Assembly: GCA_964057225.1 (NCBI GenBank)
Contig: OZ059898.1
Location: 20,003,267 to 20,067,266 of the forward strand
Length of the DNA stretch: 64,000 nt
From: Auanema rhodensis
Taxonomy: Eukaryota > Nematoda > Chromadorea > Rhabditida > Rhabditidae
Direction: 5' to 3'
A model generated the notes under the pieces. It was given only the letters and a program-made list of their open reading frames with translations, was not told the origin of the DNA and did not search any database. This document shows, piece by piece, positions 52,485 through 63,708 of this stretch. The position numbers were made by a program, and so were the translations under genes. How positions within the stretch are numbered: position 1 is the stretch's first letter; the number at the start of each line of letters is the position of its first letter.

Positions 52485-53887
52485 TTGAAAAATGATGCAT
52501 TAGTGTATTTTGAGTTTCCATGTACACTCAACATTGCTTCCAAAAACATTTTGACAAAAATTTTTCCGAAAAATTTCAAAATAATTTCGCAAAAAGTAGA
52601 TGTTTTTCGATTTTTTTTTTCAAGGCAAAGACGATGGACAATGTTATTCAACGAAAACATTAATTCTTCAGGGTGAAAATCGAGGATATAAGTGTGAACT
52701 TATATCAGTTGATATCTCGGTGCATTTTTAAGCTAGCGCAAATCTGATAACACAGATCGATGCAGCTTAAAAATCCGCATCGAATGCACTATACTACATT
52801 GAGAAACGCTTGATACAAAAATTAGTTATGATCGTTTGAAAAATGATGCATTAGTGTATTTTGAGTTTCCATGTGCACTCAACATTGCTTCCAAAAACAT
52901 TTTGACAAAAATTTTTTCGAAAAATTTCAAAATAATTTCGCAAAAAGTAAATGTTTTTAGATTTCTTTTTTCAAGGCAAAGACGATGGACGATGTTATTC
53001 AACAAAAAAATTAATTCTTCAGGGTGAAAATCGAGGATATAAGTGTGAACTTATATCAGTTGATATCTCGGTGCATTTTTCAGCTAGCGCAAATCTGATA
53101 ACACAGATCGATGCAGCTTAAAAATCCGCATCGAATGCACTATACTACATTGAGAAACGCTTGATACAAAAATTAGTTATGATCGTTTGAAAAATGATGC
53201 ATTAGTGTATTTTGAGTTTCCATGTACACTCAACATTGCTTCCAAAAACATTTTGACAAAAATTTTTTCGAAAAATTTCAAAATAATTTCGCAAAAAGTA
53301 AATGTTTTTAGATTTCTTTTTTCAAGGCAAAGACGATGGACGATGTTATTCAACGAAAAAATTAATTCTTCAGGGTGAAAATCGAGGATATAAGTGTGAA
53401 CATATATCAGTTGATATCTCGGTGCATTTTTCAGCTAGCGCAAATCTGATAACACAGATCGACGCAGCTTAAAAATCCGCATCGAATGCACTATACTACA
53501 TTGAGAAACGCTTGATACAAAAATTAGTTATGATCGTTTGAAAAATGATGCATTAGTGTATTTTGAGTTTCCATGTACATTCAACATTGCTTCCAAAAAT
53601 ATTTTGACAAAAATTTTTCCGAAAAATTTCAAAATAATTTCGCAAAAAGTAGATGTTTTTAGATTTTTTTTTCAAGGCAAAGACGATGGACAAGGTTATT
53701 CAACGAAAAAATTAATTCTTCAGGGTGAAAATCGAGGATATAAGTGTGAACTTATATCAGTTGATATCTCGGTGCATTTTTCAGCTAGCGCAAATCTGAT
53801 AACACAGATCGACGCAGCTTAAAAATCCGCATCGAATGCACTATACTACATTGAGAAACGCTTGATACAAAAATTAGTTATGATCGT
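52485..53887 (+). repeat. N, A/S hybrid, S and F units
   Basis: The N unit at 52485 (GACAATG, CGAAAACATT) matches 30031 and 54239. The next, 52836, has the A-type GTGCAC head but an S body (TTTCG, GTAAATG, GACGATG, CAACAAAAA), a hybrid. The unit at 53187 is S-like with CGAAAAAATT and GTGAACATATATC. The F unit at 53538 matches those of the 21-29 kb zone. Confidence 0.75.
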
Positions 53888-56800
53888 TTGAAAAATGATG
53901 CATTAGTGTATTTTGAGTTTCCATGTACACTCAACATTGCTTCCAAAAACATTTTGACAAAAATTTTTCCGAAAAATTTCAAAATAATTTCGCAAAAAGT
54001 AGATGTTTTTAGATTTTTTTTCTCAAGGCAAAGACGATGGACAAGGTTATTCAACGAAAACATTAATTCTTCAGGGTGAAAATCGAGGATATAAGTGTGA
54101 ACTTATATCAGTTGATATCTCGGTGCATTTTTAAGCTAGCGCAAATCTGATAACACAGATCGATGCAGCTTAAAAATCCGCATCGAATGCACTATACTAC
54201 ATTGAGAAACGCTTGATACAAAAATTAGTTATGATCGTTTGAAAAATGATGCATTAGTGTATTTTGAGTTTCCATGTACACTCAACATTGCTTCCAAAAA
54301 CATTTTGACAAAAATTTTTCCGAAAAATTTCAAAATAATTTCGCAAAAAGTAGATGTTTTTCGATTTTTTTTTTCAAGGCAAAGACGATGGACAATGTTA
54401 TTCAACGAAAACATTAATTCTTCAGGGTGAAAATCGAGGATATAAGTGTGAACTTATATCAGTTGATATCTCGGTGCATTTTTAAGCTAGCGCAAATCTG
54501 ATAACACAGATCGATGCAGCTTAAAAATCCGCATCGAATGCACTATACTACATTGAGAAACGCTTGATACAAAAATTAGTTATGATCGTTTGAAAAATGA
54601 TGCATTAGTGTATTTTGAGTTTCCATGTGCACTCAACATTGCTTCCAAAAACATTTTGACAAAAATTTTTCCGAAAAATTTCAAAATAATTTCGCAAAAA
54701 GTAGATGTTTTTCGATTTTTTTTTTCAAGGCAAAGACAATGGACAATGTTATTCAACGAAAAATTTAATTCTTCAGGGTGAAAATCGAAGATATAAGTGT
54801 GAACTTATATCAGTTGATATCTCGGTGCATTTTTAAGCTAGCGCAAATCTGATAACACAGATCGATGCAGCTTAAAAATCCGCATCGAATGCACTATACT
54901 ACATTGAGAAACGCTTGATACAAAAATTAGTTATGATCGTTTGAAAAATGATGCATTAGTGTATTTTGAGTTTCCATGTACACTCAACATTGCTTCCAAA
55001 AACATTTTGACAAAAATTTTTTCGAAAAATTTCAAAATAATTTCGCAAAAAGTAAATGTTTTTAGATTTCTTTTTTCAAGGCAAAGACGATGGACGATGT
55101 TATTCAACAAAAAAATTAATTCTTCAGGGTGAAAATCGAGGATATAAGTGTGAACTTATATCAGTTGATATCTCGGTGCATTTTTAAGCTAGCGCAAATC
55201 TGATAACACAGATCGACGCAGCTTAAAAATGCGCATCGAATGCACTATACTACATTGAGAAACGCTTGATACAAAAATTAGTTATGATCGTTTGAAAATG
55301 ATGCATTAGTGTATTTTGAGTTTCCATGTACACTCAACATTGCTTCCAAAAACATTTTGACAAAAATTTTTTCGAAAAATTTCAAAATAATTTCGCAAAA
55401 AGTAGATGTTTTTAGATTTTTTTTTTTAAAGCAAAGACGATGGACAAGGTTATTCAACGAAAAAATTAATTCTTCAGGGTGAAAATCGAGGATATAAGTG
55501 TGAACTTATATCAGTTGATATCTCGGTGCATTTTCAAGCTAGCGCAAATCTAATAACACAGATCGACGCAGCTTAAAAATCCGCATCGAATGCACTATAC
55601 TAAATTGAGAAACGCTTGATACAAAAATTAGTTATGACCGTTTGAAAAATGATGCATTAGTGTATTTTGAGTTTCCATGTACACTCAACATTGCTTCCAA
55701 AAACATTTTGACAAAAATTTTTTCGAAAAATTTCAAAATAATTTCGCAAAAAGTAGATGTTTTTAGATTTCTTTTTTCAAGGCAAAGACGATGGACAATG
55801 TTATTCAACGAAAAAATTAATTCTTCAGGGTGAAAATCGAGGATATAAGTGTGAACTTATATCAGTTGATATCTCGGTGCACTTTTAAGCTAGCGCAAAT
55901 CTGATAACACAGATCGACGCAGCTTAAAAATCCGCATCGAATGCACTATACTACATTGAGAAACGCTTGATACAAAAATTAGTTATGATCGTTTGAAAAA
56001 TGATGCATTAGTGTATTTTGAGTTTCCATGTACACTCAACATTGCTTCCAAAAACATTTTGACAAAAATTTTTTCGAAAAATTTCAAAATAATTTCGCAA
56101 AAAGTAAATGTTTTTAGATTTCTTTTTTCAAGGCAAAGACGATGGACGATGTTATTCAACAAAAAAATTAATTCTTCAGGGTGAAAATCGAGGAAATAAG
56201 TGTGAACTTATATCAGTTGATATCTCGGTGCATTTTTAAGCTAGCGCAAATCTGATAACACAGATCGACGCAGCTTAAAACTCCGCATCGAGTGCACTAT
56301 ACTACATTGAGAAACGCTTGATACAAAAATTAGTTATGATCGTTTGAAAAATGATGCATTAGTGTATTTTGAGTTTCCATGTACATTCAACATTGCTTCC
56401 AAAAACATTTTGACAAAAATTTTTCCGAAAAATTTCAAAATAATTTCGCAAAAAGTAGATGTTTTTAGATTTTGTTTTTCAAGGCAAAGACGATGGACAA
56501 GGTTATTCAACGAAAAAATTAATTCTTCAGGGTGAAAATCGAGGATATAAGTGTGAACTTATATCAGTTGATATCTCGGTGCATTTTTCAGCTAGCGCAA
56601 ATCTGATAACACAGATCGACGCAGCTTAAAAATCCGCATCGAATGCACTATACTACATTGAGAAACGCTTGATACAAAAATTAGTTATGATCGTTTGAAA
56701 AATGATGCATTAGTGTATTTTGAGTTTCCATGTACACTCAACATTGCTTCCAAAAACATTTTGACAAAAATTTTTCCGAAAAATTTCAAAATAATTTCGC

Positions 56801-59393
56801 AAAAAGTAGATGTTTTTAGATTTTTTTTTTTAAGGCAAAGACGATGGACAAGGTTATTCAACGAAAAAATTAATTCTTCAGGGTGAAAATCGAGGATATA
56901 AGTGTGAACTTATATCAGTTGATATCTCGGTGCATTTTTAAGCTAGCGCAAATCTGATAACACAGATCGATGCAGCTTAAAAATCCGCATCGAATGCACT
57001 ATACTACATTGAGAAACGCTTGATACAAAAATTAGTTATGATCGTTTGAAAAATGATGCATTAGTGTATTTTGAGTTTCCATGTACACTCAACATTGCTT
57101 CCAAAAACATTTTGACAAAAATTTTTCCGAAAAATTTCAAAATAATTTCGCAAAAAGTAGATGTTTTTCGATTTTTTTTTTCAAGGCAAAGACGATGGAC
57201 AATGTTATTCAACGAAAAATTTAATTCTTCAGGGTGAAAATTGAGGATATAAGTGTGAACTTATATCAGTTGATATCTCGGTGCATTTTTAAGCTAGCGC
57301 AAATCTGATAACACAGATCGATGCAGCTTAAAAATCCGCATCGAATGCACTATACTACATTGAGAAACGCTTGATACAAAAATTAGTTATGATCGTTTGA
57401 AAAATGATGCATTAGTGTATTTTGAGTTTCCATGTACACTCAACATTGCTTCCAAAAACATTTTGACAAAAATTTTTTCGAAAAATTTCAAAATAATTTC
57501 GCAAAAAGTAAATGTTTTTAGATTTCTTTTTTCAAGGCAAAGACGATGGACGATGTTATTCAACAAAAAAATTAATTCTTCAGGGTGAAAATCGAGGATA
57601 TAAGTGTGAACTTATATCAGTTGATATCTCGGTGCATTTTTAAGCTAGCGCAAATCTGATAACACAGATCGACGCAGCTTAAAAATCCGCATCGAATGCA
57701 CTATACTATATTGAGAAACGCTTGATACAAAAGTTAGTTATGATCGTTTGAAAAATGATGCATTAGTGTATTTTGAGTTTCCATGTACACTCAACATTGC
57801 TTCCAAAAACATTTTGACAAAAATTTTTTCGAAAAATTTCAAAATAATTTCGCAAAAAGTAAATGTTTTTAGATTTCTTTTTTCAAGGCAAAGACGATGG
57901 ACGATGTTATTCAACAAAAAAATTAATTCTTCAGGGTGAAAATCGAGTAAATAAGTGTGAACTTATATCAGTTGATATCTCGGTGCATTTTTAAGCTAGC
58001 GCCAATCTGATAACACAGATCGACGCAGCTTAAAACTCCGCATCGAGTGCACTATACTACATTGAGAAACGCTTGATACAAAAATTAGTTATGATCGTTT
58101 GAAAAATGATGCATTAGTGTATTTTGAGTTTCCATGTACATTCAACATTGCTTCCAAAAACATTTTGACAAAAATTTTTCCGAAAAATTTCAAAATAATT
58201 TCGCAAAAGTAGATGTTTTTAGATTTTTTTTTTCAAGGCAAAGACGATGGACAAGGTTTATCAACGAAAAAATTAATTCTTCAGGGTGAAAATCGAGGAT
58301 ATAAGTGTGAACTTATATCAGTTGATATCTCGGTGCATTTTTCAGCTAGCGCAAATATGATAACACAGATCGACGCAGCTTAAAAATCCGCATCGAATGC
58401 ACTATACTACATTGAGAAACGCTTGATACAAAAATTAGTTATGATCGTTTGAAAAATGATGCATTAGTGTATTTTGAGTTTCCATGTACACTCAACATTG
58501 CTTCCAAAAACATTTTGACAAAAATTTTTCCGAAAAATTTCAAAATAATTTCGCAAAAAGTAGATGTTTTTAGATTTTTTTTTCAAGGCAAAGACGATGG
58601 ACAAGGTTATTCAACGAAAAAATTAATTCTTCAGGGTGAAAATCGAGGAAATAAGTGTGAACTTATATCAGTTGATATCTCGGTGCATTTTTAAGCTAGC
58701 GCAAATCTGATAACACAGATCGACGCAGCTTAAAAATCCGCATCGAATGCACTATACTATATTGAGAAACGCTTGATACAAAAGTTAGTTATGATCGTTT
58801 GAAAAATGATGCATTAGTGTATTTTGAGTTTCCATGTACACTCAACATTGCTTCCAAAAACATTTTGACAAAAATTTTTTCGAAAAATTTCGAAATAATT
58901 TCGCAAAAAGTAAATGTTTTTAGATTTCTTTTTTCAAGGCAAAGACGATGGACGATGTTATTCAACAAAAAAATTAATTCTTCAGGGTGAAAATCGAGTA
59001 AATAAGTGTGAACTTATATCAGTTGATATCTCGGTGCATTTTTAAGCTAGCGCAAATCTGATAACACAGATCGACGCAGCTTAAAACTCCGCATCGAGTG
59101 CACTATACTACATTGAGAAACGCTTGATACAAAAATTAGTTATGATCGTTTGAAAAATGATGCATTAGTGTATTTTGAGTTTCCATGTACATTCAACATT
59201 GCTTCCAAAAACATTTTGACAAAAATTTTTCCGAAAAATTTCAAAATAATTTCGCAAAAAGTAAATGTTTTTAGATTTCTTTTTTCAAGGCAAAGACGAT
59301 GGACAATGTTATTCAACGAAAAAATCAATTCTTCAGGGTGAAAATCGAGGATATAAGTGTGAACTTATATCAGTTGATATCTCGGTGCATTTT
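53783..59393 (+). repeat. Segmental duplication, copy 2 (about 5.6 kb, 16 units)
   Basis: This is the partner of 30628-36239, with the same rare markers in the same order. Differences seen are a patch in the unit at 54239, which is P/N-like (TTCCG, GTAGATG, TTTCGATTT) where copy 1 is S-like; GATCGACG against GATCGATG near 55213; AGATTT against CGATTT near 55413; and one base lost in GCAAAAGTAG near 58205. Confidence 0.9.
57748..58798 (+). repeat. GTAAATAAG three-unit module, copy 3
   Basis: It is part of the 5.6-kb duplication. It keeps CGAGTAAATAAG, GCGCCAATC, GGTTTATCAACG and AATATGATAAC. The unit at 58099 has lost one A from GCAAAAAGTAG. Confidence 0.85.
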
Positions 59394-59500
59394 TAAGCTA
59401 GCGCAAATCTGATAACACAGATCGACGCAGCTTAAAAATCCGCATCGAATGCACTATACTACATTGAGAAACGCTTAATACAAAAATTAGTTATGATCGT

Positions 59501-59851
59501 TTGAAAAATGATGCATTAGTGTATGTTGAGTTTCCATGTACACTCAACATTGCTTCCAAAAACATTTTGACAAAAATTTTTTCGAAAAATTTCAAAATAA
59601 TTTAGCAAAAAGTAGATGTGTTTAGATTCCTTTTTTCAAGGCAAACACGATGGAAAATGTTTTTCAACGAAAAAATTAATTCTTCAGGGTGAAAATCGAG
59701 GAAATAAGTGTGAACTTATATCAGTTGATATCTCGGTGCATTTTTAAGCTAGCGCAAATCTGATAACACAGATCGACGCAGCTTAAAAATCCGCATCGAA
59801 TGCACTATACTATATTGAGAAACGCTTGATACAAAAGTTAGTTATGATCGT
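59501..59851 (+). repeat. Divergent L/G-like satellite unit
   Basis: This unit combines TATGTTGAG (G), AATTTAGC and GATTCC (L) with private changes GATGTGTTTAG, GGCAAACACGATGGAAAATG and TTTTTCAACG. It is among the most divergent units in the window and sits directly after the end of the 5.6-kb duplication. Confidence 0.7.
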
Positions 59852-61602
59852 TTGAAAAATGATGCATTAGTGTATTTTGAGTTTCCATGTACACTCAACA
59901 TTGCTTCCAAAAACATTTTGACAAAAATTTTTTCGAAAAATTTCAAAATAATTTCGCAAAAAGTAAATGTTTTTAGATTTCTTTTTTCAAGGCAAAGACG
60001 ATGGACGATGTTATTCAACAAAAAAATTAATTCTTCAGGGTGAAAATCGAGGATATAAGTGTGAACTTATATCAGTTGATATCTCGGTGCATTTTTAAGC
60101 TAGCGCAAATCTGATAACACAGATCGACGCAGCTTAAAAATCCGCATCGAATGCACTATACTACATTGAGAAACGCTTGATACAAAAATTAGTTATGATC
60201 GTTTGGAAAATGATGCATTAGTGTATTTTGAGTTTCCATGTACACTCAACATTGCTTCCAAAAACATTTTGACAAACATTTTTCCGAAAAATTTCAAAAT
60301 AATTTCGCAAAAAGTAGATGTTTTTCAATTTTATTTTTCGAGGCAAAAACGATGGACAATGTTATTCAACGAAAAAATTAATTCTTCAGGGTGAAAATCG
60401 AAGATATAAGTGTGAACTTATATCAGTTGATATCTCGGTGCACTTTTAAGCTAGCGCAAATCTGATAACACAGATCGACGCAGCTTAAAAATCCGCATCG
60501 AATGCACTATACTACATTGAGAAACGCTTAATACAAAAATTAGTTATGATCGTTTGGAAAATGATGCATTAGTGTATGTTGAGTTTCCATGTACACTCAA
60601 CATTGCTTCCAAAAACATTTTGACAAAAATTTTTTCGAAAAATTTCAGAATAATTTAGCAAAAAGTAGATGTTTTTAGATTTTTTTTTAAGGCAAAGACG
60701 ATGGACAATGTTATTCAACGAAAAAATTAATTCTTCAGGGTGAAAATCGAGGATATAAGTGTGAGCTTATATCGGTTGATATCTCGGTGCATTTTTACGC
60801 TAGCGCAAATATGATAACACAGATCGACGCAGCTTAAAAATCCGCATCGAATGCACTATACTACATTGAGAAACGCTTGATACAAAAATTAGTTATGATC
60901 GTTTGAAAAATGATGCATTAGTGTATTTTGAGTTTCCATGTACACTCAACATTGCTTCCAAAAACATTTTGACAAAAATTTTTCCGAAACATTTCAAAAT
61001 AATTTCGCAAAAAGTAGCTGTTTTTAGATTCTTTTTTTCAAGGCAAAGACGATGGACAATGTTATTCAACAAAAAAATTAATTCTTCAGGGTGAAAATCG
61101 AGGATATAAGTGTGAACTTATATCAGTTGATATCTCGGTGCATTTTTAAGCTAGCGCAAATCTGATAACACAGATCGACGCAGCTTAAAAATCCGCATCG
61201 AATGCACTATACTATATTGAGAAACGCTTGATACAAAAGTTAGTTATGATCGTTTGAAAAATGATGCATTAGTGTATTTTGAGTTTCCATGTACACTCAA
61301 CATTGCTTCCAAAAACATTTTGACAAAAATTTTTTCGAAAAATTTCAAAATAATTTCGCAAAAAGTAGATGTTTTTAGATTTTTTTTTAAGGCAAAGACG
61401 ATGGACAATGTTATTCAACGAAAAAATTAATTCTTCAGGGTGAAAATCGAGGATATAAGTGTGAGCTTATATCAGTTGATATCTCGGTGCATTTTTAAGC
61501 TAGCGCAAATCTGATAACACAGATCGACGCAGCTTAAAAATCCGAATCGAATGCACTATACTACATTGAGAAACGCTTGATACAAAAATTAGTTATGATC
61601 GT
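59852..61602 (+). repeat. S, GACAAACATT, G, V module, copy 2, ending in a hybrid unit
   Basis: It matches 42312-44064 at an offset of 17,539-17,540 bp. Differences include GGCAAAAACG against GGCAAAGACG near 60344 and TTTCAGAATAA against TTTCTGAATAA. The last unit, 61254, starts like 43715 (T run directly followed by AAGGC) but ends like 44065 (TATCAGTTG, TTTTTAAGC, ATCTGATAAC), so one unit's worth of sequence is missing relative to copy 1. Confidence 0.85.
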
Positions 61603-63708
61603 TTGGAAAATGATGCATTAGTGTATTTTGAGTTTCCATGTACACTCAACATTGCTTCCAAAAACATTTTGACAAAAATTTTTTCGAAAAATTTCAAAAT
61701 ATTTTCGCAAAAAGTAAATGTTTTTAGATTTCTTTTTTCAAGGCAAAGACGATGAACGATGTTATTCAACAAAAAAATTAATTCTTCAGGGTGAAAATCG
61801 AGGATATAAGTGTGAGCTTATATCAGTTGATATCTCGGTGCATTTTTAAGCTAGCGCAAATCTGATAACACAGATCGACGCAGCTTAAAAATCCGCATCG
61901 AATGCACTATACTACATTGAGAAACGCTTGATATAAAAATTAGTTATGATCGTTTGAAAAATGATGCATTAGTGTTTTTTGAGTTTCCATGTACACTCAA
62001 CATTGCTTCCAAAAACATTTTGACAAAAATTTTTTCGAAAAATTTCAAAATAATTTCGCAAAAAGTAGATGTTTTTAAATTTCTTTTTTCAAGGCAAAGA
62101 CGATGGACAATGTTATTCAACGAATAAATTAATTCTTCAGGGTGAAAATCGAGGATATAAGTGTGAACTTATATCAGTTGATATCTCGGTGCATTTTTAA
62201 GCTAGCGCAAATCTGATAACACAGATCGACGCAGCTTGAAAATCCGCATCGAATGCACTATACTACATTGAGAAACGCTTGATACAAAAATTAGTTATGA
62301 TCGTTTGGAAAATGATGCATTAGTGTTTTTTGAGTTTCCATGTACACTCAACATTGCTTCCAAAAACATTTTGACAAAAATTTTTTCGAAAAATTTCAAA
62401 ATAATTTCGCAAAAAGTAAATGTTTTTAGATTTCTTTTTTCAAGGCAAAGACGATGAACGATGTTATTCAACAAAAAAATTAATTCTTCAGGGTGAAAAT
62501 CGAGGATATAAGTGTGAGCTTATATCAGTTGATATCTCGGTGCATTTTTAAGCTAGCGCAAATCTGATAACACAGATCGACGCAGCTTAAAAATCCGCAT
62601 CGAATGCACTATACTACATTGAGAAACGCTTGATATAAAAATTAGTTATGATCGTTTGAAAAATGATGCATTAGTGTTTTTTGAGTTTCCATGTACACTC
62701 AACATTGCTTCCAAAAACATTTTGACAAAAATTTTTTCGAAAAATTTCAAAATAATTTCGCAAAAAGTAAATGTTTTTAGATTTCTTTTTTCAAGGCAAA
62801 GACGATGAACGATGTTATTCAACAAAAAAATTAATTCTTCAGGGTGAAAATCGAGGATATAAGTGTGAGCTTATATCAGTTGATATCTCGGTGCATTTTT
62901 AAGCTAGCGCAAATCTGATAACACAGATCGACGCAGCTTAAAAATCCGCATCGAATGCACTATACTACATTGAGAAACGCTTGATACAAAAATTAGTTAT
63001 GATCGTTTGGAAAATGATGCATTAGTGTATTTTGAGTTTCCATGTACACTCAACATTGCTTCCAAAAACATTTTGACAAAAATTTTTTCGAAAAATTTCA
63101 AAATATTTTCGCAAAAAGTAAATGTTTTTAGATTTCTTTTTTCAAGGCAAAGACGATGAACGATGTTATTCAACAAAAAAATTAATTCTTCAGGGTGAAA
63201 ATCGAGGATATAAGTGTGAGCTTATATCAGTTGATATCTCGGTGCATTTTTAAGCTAGCGCAAATCTGATAACACAGATCGACGCAGCTTAAAAATCCGC
63301 ATCGAATGCACTATACTACATTGAGAAACGCTTGATACAAAAATTAGTTATGATCGTTTGGAAAATGATGCATTAGTGTATTTTGAGTTTCCATGTACAC
63401 TCAACATTGCTTCCAAAAACATTTTGACAAAAATTTTTTCGAAAAATTTCAAAATATTTTCGCAAAAAGTAAATGTTTTTAGATTTCTTTTTTCAAGGCA
63501 AAGACGATGAACGATGTTATTCAACAAAAAAATTAATTCTTCAGGGTGAAAATCGAGGATATAAGTGTGAGCTTATATCAGTTGATATCTCGGTGCATTT
63601 TTAAGCTAGCGCAAATCTGATAACACAGATCGACGCAGCTTAAAAATCCGCATCGAATGCACTATACTACATTGAGAAACGCTTGATATAAAAATTAGTT
63701 ATGATCGT
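61603..63708 (+). repeat. GTGAGC-zone units repeating 44416-45468, then local copies
   Basis: Units at 61603, 61954 and 62305 match 44416, 44767 and 45118 (TTGGAAAATG with AAAATATTTTCGC; CGAATAAAT; TTGGAAAATG with GTTTTTTGAG and GATGAACG). Thereafter 62656 has GTTTTTTGAG, and 63007 and 63358 are adjacent near-identical copies of the 61603 type. A private CAGCTTGAAAATCC occurs near 62236. Confidence 0.8.
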
